A stretch of DNA of 64,000 nucleotides from positions 1 to 64,000 of the forward strand of contig DKBH01000104.1 in NCBI GenBank assembly GCA_002451165.1, read 5' to 3'. Positions 26,479-35,320 of this stretch are shown in pieces. The notes under the pieces are model-generated. The model did no database searches. It saw only the letters and a list, made by a program, of their open reading frames with translations, and had not been told where the DNA came from. Made by a program: the position numbers and the translations under genes. Source of the DNA: Nitrospiraceae bacterium UBA6905 (GTDB lineage Bacteria > Nitrospirota > Thermodesulfovibrionia > Thermodesulfovibrionales > UBA6898). Position 1 is the first letter of the stretch. Every line of letters starts with the position of its first letter.

Positions 26479-27794
26479 GCGTCTGTTACCATCGCGAGAT
26501 ACGATCTCCAGGCTGCAAGCGCACGTTCAGCAATCGTAGCTTTTTTTTCCTTCTTGTTGCGCATTTTATAAAGAGCAGCGGACACCTGAAAAAGGCCGAA
26601 ATTGATATTGCTCGGCTGAAAATGCTTACTGTCCGATTCCGTGATATGCCGTATCAAGGCGCCATGCGCAGATGCCGGGGGTACTGGAGGAATTTCCATG
26701 CCTCTAAGTTTCAACGATGCATTGATTCCAGCAACAAGTCCCATCGCGGTCGACTCAATATATCCCTCTACACCGGTTATCTGGCCGGCGATGAAAAGAT
26801 CGGAACGTCGCTTAAACGATAGGTCGTTATGGAGAAGTGCCGGGGCATTGAAGAACGTATTGCGGTGGATGCTGCCATACCGCAGGAATTCGGCGTGCTC
26901 AAGACCTGGTATCATGCGGAACACCTTCTTTTGTTCCGGCCATTTGAGGCGCGTCTGAAAACCGACCAGATTGTACGCGGTCATTTCCCTGTTTTCGGAC
27001 CGCAACTGAACAACAGCATACGGTTCCCTGCCGATCACAGGGTCCGGCAGACCGACAGGTTTCATCGGCCCAAATCGCAGGGTATCGAATCCCCGTGATG
27101 CCATCACTTCAATCGGCATGCAACCCTCAAAGACCTTGTTCTCTTCAAAGGCTCTCGGTTCGACCTTTTCGGCCTGTAGCAGGGCATCGTAAAAATGCTC
27201 ATATTCCCGACGGTCCATGGGACAGTTGAGATAGTCAGCCCCGCCTTTTCCATACCGCGACATCCGGTAGACCTTTTTTGGGTCGATACTTGCGCCATCT
27301 ATGATCGGAGCAATTGCATCATAGAAATACAGATGTTCACAACCGGTGACACGCAGCAGCTCCTCTGCCATGGAAGGTGAGGTAAGCGGCCCCGTCGCGA
27401 TAACCGCAGCTGTCTCGGGCAGCATCGTGACCTCTTCCCTGACGATCTCGATATGCCGATGGCCGGAAAGCCTTTCTGATATGAACTCTGCAAAGAGATG
27501 CCGGTCAACGGCAAGCGCAGAGCCTGCGGGCACGGGAGCGACCTGAGCGGCCTGCATGATCAGGGAACCTGCCAGCGTGAGCTCATTTTTCAAAATACCA
27601 GGGGCAGATTGCGGATCGTTCGACCTGAGGGAATTGGAGCAGACAAGTTCTCCCAAGAACGGCGTTGTATGTGCTTCCGTCATCTTCTGCGGGCGCATTT
27701 CGTAGAGTATGACCTTGATGCCCCGCTGGGCTGCCTGCCACGCAGCCTCTGACCCCGCAAGACCTCCGCCGACCACAACCAGATCTCTGCTCAT
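26475..27794 (-). CDS. trmFO: Methylenetetrahydrofolate-tRNA methyltransferase TrmFO
   Basis: This 439-residue flavoprotein has an N-terminal FAD site (VVVGGGLAGSEAAWQAA) and the family signatures EAHTTPFLGELVCSNSLR, YKM-type C-terminal motif and GQITGVEGYIESTAMGL. It methylates U54 of tRNA to ribothymidine using methylene-THF. It starts 60 bases after the cusA-like gene on the same strand, with no convincing terminator between, so it could be read from the metal-efflux promoter as well as its own. Confidence 0.96.
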   Translation of the reverse strand: MSRDLVVVGGGLAGSEAAWQAAQRGIKVILYEMRPQKMTEAHTTPFLGELVCSNSLRSNDPQSAPGILKNELTLAGSLIMQAAQVAPVPAGSALAVDRHLFAEFISERLSGHRHIEIVREEVTMLPETAAVIATGPLTSPSMAEELLRVTGCEHLYFYDAIAPIIDGASIDPKKVYRMSRYGKGGADYLNCPMDRREYEHFYDALLQAEKVEPRAFEENKVFEGCMPIEVMASRGFDTLRFGPMKPVGLPDPVIGREPYAVVQLRSENREMTAYNLVGFQTRLKWPEQKKVFRMIPGLEHAEFLRYGSIHRNTFFNAPALLHNDLSFKRRSDLFIAGQITGVEGYIESTAMGLVAGINASLKLRGMEIPPVPPASAHGALIRHITESDSKHFQPSNINFGLFQVSAALYKMRNKKEKKATIAERALAAWRSYLAMVTDA

Positions 27795-27854
27795 AGCAAT
27801 ATTGTAAACGATATCGCAGCGGAACGAAATGGAATAAGCGGACTCTGCGGAAAA

Positions 27855-30800
27855 CTATTTCGCCGGAGACTGGATGACTGAACGAAACTCCCGCCCTCTC
27901 CAGAGCATATAGATGGCAGGATAAATGATGAGTTCCAAAATGGTGGACGTAACGACGCCGCCTACCATCGGCGCAGCAATCCGCTTCATGACATCCGCAC
28001 CGGTCCCATGGCTGAACATGATCGGCACGAGTCCTGCCAGAATAACGCTGACCGTCATTATTTTCGGTCGTATCCTCTTGACAGCACCGTGCATGACTGC
28101 CTCTTTAAGATCAGCCATCGACACCAGCCTGTTTTCCCGTTTCCACTGCTCATATGCAAGATCCAGGTAGAGGAGCATTACCACCCCTGTTTCCGCATCA
28201 AGACCGGCAAGAGCGATGATGCCGACCCATACGGCTATGCTCATATTGTAACCGAGGAGATAGAGCAGCCAGAACGATCCGACTAGGGAAAATGGCACCG
28301 CCAGCAGCACGATAAGCGTTTTGGTAATAGATTTCGTATTCAGGAAGATCAGCACAAAAATGAGCAGGATGGTAAGGGGAATCACCAGGAGAAGACGTTT
28401 GTGTGTCTTTACCAGATATTCATACTCTCCGCTCCATTGCAGCCTGTACCCGTCAGGGAGTTTTACGGTTTCCTCCACCTTCTTCTTCGCCTCTTCGACA
28501 TAGCCGCCGACATCCCGCCCGCTAAAGTCAACGAAAACGTAGTTTGCAAGCAGGCCCTCTTCGCTCTTTATGGCCGGCGGTCCCTGGACTATATTGATAT
28601 CGGCTACTTCAGCAAGGGGGATCTGGGCTACCGTTCCGGCCGCACCCCCCATGGATGCGGAAGCGTTCATCGCCACCGGAACAAGAATTCTCCTGATCGA
28701 CTCAATATCCCCACGAAAATCCCTGGCATAGCGGACATTTACCGGATATCGCTCTCTGCCCTCGACCGTCGTTGTGAGAGTCATGCCACCCAGTGTGCTC
28801 GATATGATCGACTGCACGTCATCGATGGAAAGCCCATAGCGGGCAATTTCATCCCTCTTGGGGCGAATGTCAAGAAAATAGCCGGTCATGACGCGTTCGG
28901 CATAAGCGCTCCGTGTTCCGCGGATCCCCTGGATTGCCTTTTCTATGTCGAGAGAGATCTTTTCGAGGACAGGCAGTTTGGGTCCAAGCACCTTGACGCC
29001 GACCGGCGTACGTATGCCTGTTGCAAGCATATCAAGCCGTGCCTTGATCGGCATGGTAAAGGAATTAGCAACCCCGGGTATGGTTAATTTATCATTCAAT
29101 TCATTCTTCAGTTTCTCAACCGTCATGCCGGGGCGCCACTCTTCCTCCGGCTTGAGATTGATAACCGTCTCGAACATTTCGAGCGGCGCAGGGTCAGTGG
29201 CTGTTTCGGCCCTGCCGGCCTTACCGAATACCTGGGCAACCTCGGGGACCTCTTTTATCAGGCGGTCCTGGATCTGCAGGAGTTTCGAGACCTCGGAAAT
29301 CGACGCTCCGGGTACCGTAACCGGCATGTAGAACAGTGTTCCCTCATCAAGCGGCGGCATGAACTCCGATCCGAGTTTTATGAATGGATATGCAGTCACG
29401 GCCATAATTATGAGCGCGACAACAATCACACTCTTCTTATAACGCAGCGCAAAACTTGCGACCGGTTCATAGAGCCGATGCAGCAGCCGGCTGACCGGAT
29501 GTTGATCTTCCGGATAGATGGTGAAGAGGTATCTCAGCAGCGGCAACCTGCTCACCAGCGGCATCTTCTCATGAATAAACAGCGTCATCAACACGGGTGT
29601 TATGGTTACGGCAAGGAATGAGGAAAAGAGCATGGCAAAGGTTTTTGTATACGCAAGCGGCTTAAAAAGCCGTCCGGCCTGCGCCTGGAGCGTAAAGACC
29701 GGCAGGAAACCGACGGTGATAACCAGGAGGGAGAAGAAGAGCGAAGGACCAACCTCCTTTGCTGCATCGATGATGACATCGATCCGGGTACAGCTCTTCT
29801 TTTCAAGACTGCAGCTCCAGTCCTCCATCTTCTTATGAGCATTCTCCACCATGATGATCGAAGCATCGACCATAGCGCCAATGGCGATCGCAATACCGCT
29901 GAGGCTCATGATATTCGACGTTACCTGCAGATAGTACATGCAGATAAAGGAAATAATTATGGCTACCGGGAGCGTCAGAATGACAACCAAGGCACTCGGC
30001 AGATGGAAAAGGAATACGACGCATACAACGCTGACCGCGATCGAGAGCTTTATGATCTCTTCCTTGAGTGTATGTATCGAACGGAGGATCAGGTCAGACC
30101 GGTCATAGGTCGTCACGACTTTAACGCCCGCCGGCAGAGAAGGCTGCACCTCCTTGGCGATCTTTTCCTTAACCCGTTCAATCACATTCAGGACGTTCTC
30201 ACCAAAGCGGACAACCACGATCCCACCGGCTACTTCCCCTTTTCCATCGAGATCTACCAGCCCTCTGCGGATTTCCGGACCAAGCCGCACGTTAGCGATA
30301 TCACGCAGATATACCGGCGTACCTGAGCCGCCCTTTCCGACCGCCAGCTCTTCAAGATCACTGAGATTCCTGATATATCCCCTGCCTCTGACCATATACT
30401 CCACGCCCGAGAATTCCAGCACCCGGCCTTCTACATCCCTGTTGCTTTTCCGTATCGCTTCCATCACGGCCATGAGGGGGAGATTGTATGCAGCAAGGCG
30501 GTTTGGATCGATCGTTATCTGATATTGCTTGACGAACCCTCCCACACTGGCTACCTGTGAAACACCCGGTACGCTCTCGATCGCGAGCTTGACATTCCAG
30601 TCCTGTATCGAACGGAGTTGGGAAAGGTCGTGCTGTCCCCTTTCGTCTACAATCGCGTACGAAAACCCCCAGCCCACACTCGTTGCGTCAGGTCCCAACA
30701 CCGGGTTGACATCGGCCGGAAGCTTACTGCGCACTGACTGCAGGTATTCGAGAACGCGGCTTCGTCCCCAATAGATGTCGGTGCCCTCTTCAAATATTAC

Positions 30801-31109
30801 ATAAATAAATGAACTGCCAAGGAACGAAAAGCCTCTGACTGCCTGAACTTTGGGAGCAGCCAAAAGTGTCGATGAGATTGGATACGTAACCTGGTCTTCG
30901 ACAAGATCGGGACTCCGACCCGGCCATTCAGTGTATATGATGACCTGGGTATCGCTAAGGTCAGGAATTGCATCGAGCGGCGTTTTCTTCAGCGCCCAGA
31001 TACCCCACATGCAGAGGAAGCCGACAAGAAGAAAAACGATAAACTTATTCTTTGCGCTGTATTCGATTATTCTGGCGATCATCGGTGCCGGATCTTTCTC
31101 ATTGCTCAT
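27855..31109 (-). CDS. cusA: Heavy-metal RND efflux pump, CusA/CzcA family
   Basis: This protein of about 1084 residues (ATG 31109; an alternative ATG at 31082 fits typical CusA N-termini) is a full HME-RND pump with 12 membrane helices. Landmarks are TPLDAIPDLSDTQVIIYTEW, the TM4 proton-relay region AIAIGAMVDASIIMVENAH, and EVGPSLFFSLLVITVGFLP. RLFKPLAYTKTFAML and DMLATGIRTPVG resemble the monovalent (Cu/Ag) group more than CzcA. It exports metal ions with the adaptor and TolC-type gene just upstream. The metal cannot be fixed by eye. Confidence 0.9.
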   Translation of the reverse strand: MSNEKDPAPMIARIIEYSAKNKFIVFLLVGFLCMWGIWALKKTPLDAIPDLSDTQVIIYTEWPGRSPDLVEDQVTYPISSTLLAAPKVQAVRGFSFLGSSFIYVIFEEGTDIYWGRSRVLEYLQSVRSKLPADVNPVLGPDATSVGWGFSYAIVDERGQHDLSQLRSIQDWNVKLAIESVPGVSQVASVGGFVKQYQITIDPNRLAAYNLPLMAVMEAIRKSNRDVEGRVLEFSGVEYMVRGRGYIRNLSDLEELAVGKGGSGTPVYLRDIANVRLGPEIRRGLVDLDGKGEVAGGIVVVRFGENVLNVIERVKEKIAKEVQPSLPAGVKVVTTYDRSDLILRSIHTLKEEIIKLSIAVSVVCVVFLFHLPSALVVILTLPVAIIISFICMYYLQVTSNIMSLSGIAIAIGAMVDASIIMVENAHKKMEDWSCSLEKKSCTRIDVIIDAAKEVGPSLFFSLLVITVGFLPVFTLQAQAGRLFKPLAYTKTFAMLFSSFLAVTITPVLMTLFIHEKMPLVSRLPLLRYLFTIYPEDQHPVSRLLHRLYEPVASFALRYKKSVIVVALIIMAVTAYPFIKLGSEFMPPLDEGTLFYMPVTVPGASISEVSKLLQIQDRLIKEVPEVAQVFGKAGRAETATDPAPLEMFETVINLKPEEEWRPGMTVEKLKNELNDKLTIPGVANSFTMPIKARLDMLATGIRTPVGVKVLGPKLPVLEKISLDIEKAIQGIRGTRSAYAERVMTGYFLDIRPKRDEIARYGLSIDDVQSIISSTLGGMTLTTTVEGRERYPVNVRYARDFRGDIESIRRILVPVAMNASASMGGAAGTVAQIPLAEVADINIVQGPPAIKSEEGLLANYVFVDFSGRDVGGYVEEAKKKVEETVKLPDGYRLQWSGEYEYLVKTHKRLLLVIPLTILLIFVLIFLNTKSITKTLIVLLAVPFSLVGSFWLLYLLGYNMSIAVWVGIIALAGLDAETGVVMLLYLDLAYEQWKRENRLVSMADLKEAVMHGAVKRIRPKIMTVSVILAGLVPIMFSHGTGADVMKRIAAPMVGGVVTSTILELIIYPAIYMLWRGREFRSVIQSPAK

Positions 31110-32334
31110 GACCGCCAAGCGGGGCAATTCCCTTCAGTTTCGCCTCGGAATCTATAAGAAATGTCGCAGATGACGCGACTTTTTCACCTGCAGTGAGACC
31201 TTTGCGAACCTCAAACATTCCACTTGCTCTCACGCCGACCTCGACTTGCCGTGGCTCGAAATATCCGTCACCCTGATCAACATAGACAACCTGCTGCATG
31301 CCGGTATCGATAACGGCATCCTCAGGGATAACCAGCCTTTTCCCGAGGTCGATCTTGAGTTCGACGTTCGTAAACATCTGTGGCTTCAACTGTTCGCCGG
31401 GATTGGCTATCGTGAAACGAATTTTGGCTGTCCGCGTATCTCCGGAAAGCGTGGGATAGATATATTCGACCTTCGAGGAAAATACCTTTCCCGGGAAATA
31501 ACTGAGCGTGATGGCCGCTGTCTGCCCGAGCCGCACCGCGGGGAGTTCATACTCATAGATATCTGCAATCACCCATACGCTCGAGAGATCTGCAATGTCG
31601 AACAGTTTTTCTCCTGGCATCACCTGCATCCCCTGGATGGCCATTTTCTGTACGACATACCCCCTGGCAGGACTGTAGAGCGTTAGTGTACGCATGGGCC
31701 TTCCCGTCTCTGCTATTTTTCTTATCTGCTCATCGGTTATATCCCAAAGCTTCAACCGCTGCCGCGCAGCAGCAACAATCCTGTCCACGTCAGTTGAAAG
31801 CAGGCTTCCAAAGACATCGTTCTTGGCAGCACTTCCTTTCCCGGCCCATGCGAGAGCATCGATGAATTCCTGCTGTGTAGCGACGAGTTCGGGACTATAG
31901 AGATCAGCCAGTGGTTCACCCTTCTTTACATATTTTCCGGTATAATCGATATAGAGCTTTTCAATCCAGCCCGCGATCTTCGTATTCACCGTTGCAAGTC
32001 GGCGCTCATCGTAGTCTACCCTTCCGACAGTCCTAATCACTTTCAACAGCGGCTGTACTGCAGCTACTACAGTCCTCACCCCAAGCATCTGCTGCTTGTC
32101 TTCGGGGATCTCCACTGCCGGAGCCTCTTCTTCCTCCGTAACTTCTTCCTTTTGCTGTCCGTTTGCCTGTGGGACAGTGGCCGTGTCATGGCTCTGAGAT
32201 TTCTGATCGACCCGAACCTGCCGGCTGCCCTCCTGCACATGACCGCTGTTTCTTTCTATCAGTTTTGAGCCATAATAAACACCGCCAGCTATCATCAGGA
32301 ATATGACAATGACCACGAGATGTTTTCTTTTCAT
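31099..32334 (-). CDS. cusB: Periplasmic adaptor (CusB-like) of the metal efflux pump
   Basis: This 411-residue protein has an N-terminal anchor (VVIVIFLMIAGGVYYG), an acidic linker rich in Gln and Glu, and an HlyD-like body. The motifs VNTKIAGWIEKLYIDYTG and YVKKGEPLADLYSPELVATQ are typical of CusB. IQGMQVMPGEKLFDIADLSS marks the second lipoyl half, and the C-terminus gives the membrane-proximal domain. Its start overlaps the cusC-like stop as ATGA, and its stop overlaps the cusA-like start. Confidence 0.92.
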   Translation of the reverse strand: MKRKHLVVIVIFLMIAGGVYYGSKLIERNSGHVQEGSRQVRVDQKSQSHDTATVPQANGQQKEEVTEEEEAPAVEIPEDKQQMLGVRTVVAAVQPLLKVIRTVGRVDYDERRLATVNTKIAGWIEKLYIDYTGKYVKKGEPLADLYSPELVATQQEFIDALAWAGKGSAAKNDVFGSLLSTDVDRIVAAARQRLKLWDITDEQIRKIAETGRPMRTLTLYSPARGYVVQKMAIQGMQVMPGEKLFDIADLSSVWVIADIYEYELPAVRLGQTAAITLSYFPGKVFSSKVEYIYPTLSGDTRTAKIRFTIANPGEQLKPQMFTNVELKIDLGKRLVIPEDAVIDTGMQQVVYVDQGDGYFEPRQVEVGVRASGMFEVRKGLTAGEKVASSATFLIDSEAKLKGIAPLGGHEQ

Positions 32335-33677
32335 TTTGCTTCCCCTCCAACTATCGTGATCCCTGCCATGGATTCGAATTTAGCGATTGCTTTCTCTTTC
32401 ACGGCTACCTGAGTCCAGTATAAGGTTTCAAAGTCGAGCAAGGCCTTCAGACGGTTAATTACCGTAATGGCTTCAGTTTTGCCGGAAGTGTAGCCGGCCA
32501 ATGCCGAATCAAAATCCTGATACGTTTTAGGGATTAATCCCGCCTTATATATCTCCATAAGCTTTTCAGCTGATTTGTGCATGGAGTAACTGTCTCGAAT
32601 ATTCGACGCAATCATAAGCTTGATCGATTCCAGGGCCTGCCTTGCCTCAGAAAGAGATGCCTCGGCCTCAAGTACCGCCTGCTTCTGTTTGGACCGATAA
32701 TAAAGGGGAATATTCACTGACGTCGTGAGGCTCCACATGTCATCGAATCTCCCTCCACCTCGGTTCGCATAGCTTGCAGCAACAGTGAAGTCAGGATAAT
32801 ACCCTTTTTCCGCGAGCCGAACCTTTGCTTCCTCACCTGCGACAACCTTCTGACGTGCTCTGATATCCGGAGAATGCTCATATGCCATCCTGATCAGGTC
32901 GTCAAGACTGAGCGGATACATGTTGCCTATAGAGGGTTCTATAGGTCGTCCAAGCGAAGCGTTCACTTCCCTACCGACGGTGGCATTCATCATCGCTTCG
33001 ATGCTCTGTATCCTCTGCTTCAACATTTCTTTTTTTTCCATGAGCAGATACTTTTCGGTCTGTGCCATGAGCACTTCCTGCTGCATGCCCATACCGGCGG
33101 CATATCTCGCAAGAGCAGCATCCTCGATCTTTGCAAAAAGAGCTGTTTTCTCTTCTATGAGATCGATATCCTTATATGCGAGGAACAGATCATAGTACAG
33201 TTCTCTGACACGTTCAATGGTCCTCAGCCTGACCGCTTCGTACGATGATGAAAGCCCGTCTGAATCACGCGCTGCCATCTCTTCCCGTAAGGACAGCTTA
33301 CCGGGAAAGGGAAACATCTGTGAAGCAGAAAACATCCACTGAGCCATCTGCATCTCTCCAAACGTATACCGATCCCATCCCTCATTCTGATAGCCGAACA
33401 TGAACATCGGGTCAGGCAGGCTGCCGGCCTGGGGTATCCTGAAGCGCGAAGCTTCATAACGTGATTGTGCTGCGAGAATTTCCGGACTTTTCGCAAGGGC
33501 CTCCTGGACGAGTTCCGAGAGGATCAGAGGAGGTTCTGCTCCATATGCAGTCGAGGGTACGGATCCCCAGGAGCACAGATAGACTAACAGAAGACAGACA
33601 ACAGACATAAAGCAGGCACGCACCAAAATGCGTGCCTGCATATGAGCGCCAATGCTCTTTAGCAGATCAGTGCGCAT
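32331..33677 (-). CDS. TolC-type outer-membrane channel of the metal efflux pump
   Basis: This protein has two outer-membrane efflux protein (OEP) repeats. The signal peptide ends near STAYGAEPP, and the first repeat begins LILSELVQEALAKSPEILAA. The second begins near LSLDDLIRMAYEHSPDIRAR. The start may be ATG 33677 (448 residues, overlapping the upstream stop) or ATG 33641 (436 residues), which gives a more compact signal peptide. Together with the next two genes it forms a tripartite channel across the envelope. Confidence 0.9.
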   Translation of the reverse strand: MRTDLLKSIGAHMQARILVRACFMSVVCLLLVYLCSWGSVPSTAYGAEPPLILSELVQEALAKSPEILAAQSRYEASRFRIPQAGSLPDPMFMFGYQNEGWDRYTFGEMQMAQWMFSASQMFPFPGKLSLREEMAARDSDGLSSSYEAVRLRTIERVRELYYDLFLAYKDIDLIEEKTALFAKIEDAALARYAAGMGMQQEVLMAQTEKYLLMEKKEMLKQRIQSIEAMMNATVGREVNASLGRPIEPSIGNMYPLSLDDLIRMAYEHSPDIRARQKVVAGEEAKVRLAEKGYYPDFTVAASYANRGGGRFDDMWSLTTSVNIPLYYRSKQKQAVLEAEASLSEARQALESIKLMIASNIRDSYSMHKSAEKLMEIYKAGLIPKTYQDFDSALAGYTSGKTEAITVINRLKALLDFETLYWTQVAVKEKAIAKFESMAGITIVGGEAK

Positions 33678-34056
33678 CTACAGTAAATTTTGCTGTAGAC
33701 GTCTTGCCGCCTTTTTTGATCTTGACAGCGATGTTCCAGGGACCGGACATAGAGAGGTTCATGACAGCCTTATATTCATTGCCCTCCAGATTCGCAGTGG
33801 TCTTATAGTTCATGGGAGGCATGCCCGGCATTGCCGGCATGGAATAGTCAATCATAACCTTTGCATCAGTCACGAACTTCCCTGCAGCATCCTGTACTTC
33901 AACGGATATAGCATTATCTCCGACTACCGGTGGGTTCCTATCGATCTTCACTGTCACCGAATAATCACCCGCCTTCTTATTGATTTCGTAGTCCTTGGCA
34001 AATGCAATACCAGTGGACACAAGTAGTATGAGCGAAAATATTAAAACCTTCTTCAT
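33667..34056 (-). CDS. Periplasmic YtkA/FixH-like protein with a Met-rich motif
   Basis: The start at 34056 is supported by AAGGAG seven bases upstream, giving 129 residues. A signal peptide (MKKVLIFSLILLVSTGIAFA) is followed by a beta-sandwich YtkA-like domain. The motif SMPAMPGMPPM has Met at every third position (MxxMxxMxxM), which suggests soft-metal binding in the periplasm. It is the first gene of the metal-efflux operon and may deliver metal to the CusB-like adaptor. That role is inferred. Confidence 0.82.
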   Translation of the reverse strand: MKKVLIFSLILLVSTGIAFAKDYEINKKAGDYSVTVKIDRNPPVVGDNAISVEVQDAAGKFVTDAKVMIDYSMPAMPGMPPMNYKTTANLEGNEYKAVMNLSMSGPWNIAVKIKKGGKTSTAKFTVDAH

Positions 34057-34160
34057 ATCATTATTCTCCTTAATTGGGGTATTGTTCTTGATCATTCCCT
34101 GAGGCTATGCAGGATTTTTCTATCAGCAGAATACAAAATACCGCAAGGCCACGCCTTCAA

Positions 34161-34189
34161 AATATCTCATATCTGGGAATCATTGTCAA
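34161..34189 (-). promoter_or_regulatory. Candidate promoter of the metal-efflux operon
   Basis: On the minus strand a perfect TTGACA (34184-34189) is followed after exactly 17 bases by GATATT (34161-34166, 4 of 6). The leader to the ATG at 34056 is about 100 bases. Just upstream lies the dyad GCAAC-C-GTTGC (34191-34201). Confidence 0.6.
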
Positions 34190-34260
34190 CGCAACCGTTG
34201 CTGACCTTCTAGGGTAGAGCCCTCCCTATCCTCCACCTCGTTTCAAGCTCTCACCTCCTT

Positions 34261-34307
34261 TATAATTATAGTCTACGAGCAAAAATTGAATTCATTTTGA
34301 ATGAATT
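34261..34307 (-). promoter_or_regulatory. Second candidate promoter with a perfect operator dyad
   Basis: AATTCATT-TTG-AATGAATT (34289-34307) is a perfect 8-bp inverted repeat. On the minus strand it ends 18 bases before TATAAT (34265-34270), so it sits where the -35 would be, and no good -35 hexamer exists. AAAGGAGGTGA just downstream could serve a very short leader frame starting at TTG. This fits a promoter controlled by a regulator, perhaps a metal sensor, but the regulator gene is not in the window. Confidence 0.45.
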
Positions 34308-34309
34308 AT

Positions 34310-34765
34310 GGATAAGTTATGAAGAGCTGCACCTCCGGTTACATACTACGGACCGTAACCCGTACACGTATGTCCGATAACGACCTCACAAACAGGCGGA
34401 TTGCGGAATGGAGAAGCATATGCCTATAATACTTAAGGTTTCCGGGATTTGACAACGTTGCGTAGCAGCGCTGTGCAACGGCTGAAGTTGCCTTGGTTTC
34501 CTGGGGAAAAAGCATTCGTCTCCTTATTGCAAAGAACTCCTTCTGGGATTTTAATTGGTTCGGCATCCATTACCGCTAGATAACCTGCCTTTCATGCAGT
34601 TCGCTGAAATCGGTATAAAGTTCATCAGATTTGGATTCTTTCAAACACCGGAATCCTGTACCCTATGATCTTAAACAGAGCAGTTGAACGCATGCTTTCC
34701 CTAAGCACTATTGACTGAAGAGAATTTGTTTTGGTAGGCTATCTGAATTATTCATAGGAGAGACT
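34310..34765. other. Intergenic stretch without a convincing gene
   Basis: This region lies between the metal-efflux promoters and the DksA-like gene. It holds a 6-bp dyad CGTTGC (34456-34461) and GCAACG (34475-34480), and a minus-strand frame of 75 codons (34339-34566) with no domain or ribosome-binding site. A weak plus-strand promoter-like pair TTGACT (34711-34716) and TAGGCT (34735-34740, 18-base gap) precedes the DksA-like gene. Confidence 0.4.
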
Positions 34766-35314
34766 ATGGCAACTAGAAGAACGATACCAAAACGAACGAA
34801 GAAAAAAGCCGTACCGGCTTCTCATACGATGAAAAAAACGCCGCTTACTAAGGCTCAGAAGGCGGGGAAAAAATCTGTGTCTACCAAAGATAAAACCGAA
34901 GCGAATCATGCGGTAAAGGCGGAGACTGCTGCTAAGAAACCTGTAGCAATGTCCTCTCGGGATAAAAAGATACAGAATATAAAACTCATCCTCCTGCAGC
35001 AGAAAGATGCACTCCTGAATGAAGCCGAGGTCGCCCTGAACGAACTTCCCGTACAGACTCTTTTCCCCGATATGGGAGATCAGGCATCGGCTGAAACAGA
35101 CATGAACTTTATGCTGAGACTCCGCGGTCGGGAACAGCGTCTCCTCAAAAAGATCGACGAAGCACTGGAACGCATCGAGAACGGGACTTTCGGTATCTGT
35201 GATGACTGCGGCAATGAGATCGACCTCAAACGGCTGGAGGCCCGGCCAGTCACAACCATGTGCATTGAATGCAAAACCATTCAGGAAGAGGAAGAAAAAC
35301 GCAGAGAAGTATAG
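34766..35314 (+). CDS. TraR/DksA-family protein with a Lys-rich N-terminal tail
   Basis: This 182-residue protein has a basic N-terminal tail of about 65 residues (rich in Lys, Ala and Thr), then the DksA-like coiled coil (QNIKLILLQQKDALLNEAEV) and a C-terminal zinc finger of C-x2-C...C-x2-C type (CDDCGNEI ... CIEC). GTFGICDDCG and RLEARP are typical of DksA/TraR proteins that bind the RNA polymerase secondary channel. The tip between the helices has DMGDQASAETD. The tail resembles histone-like DNA-binding tails and is unusual. AGGAG lies before the ATG. Confidence 0.9.
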   Translation: MATRRTIPKRTKKKAVPASHTMKKTPLTKAQKAGKKSVSTKDKTEANHAVKAETAAKKPVAMSSRDKKIQNIKLILLQQKDALLNEAEVALNELPVQTLFPDMGDQASAETDMNFMLRLRGREQRLLKKIDEALERIENGTFGICDDCGNEIDLKRLEARPVTTMCIECKTIQEEEEKRREV

Positions 35315-35320
35315 GACTGT

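Noticed and set aside
34339..34566. Minus-strand frame of 75 codons near the metal-efflux promoters
   Set aside because: It has an ATG but no ribosome-binding site, no domain, and is rich in Arg, Ser and Leu as in random frames.
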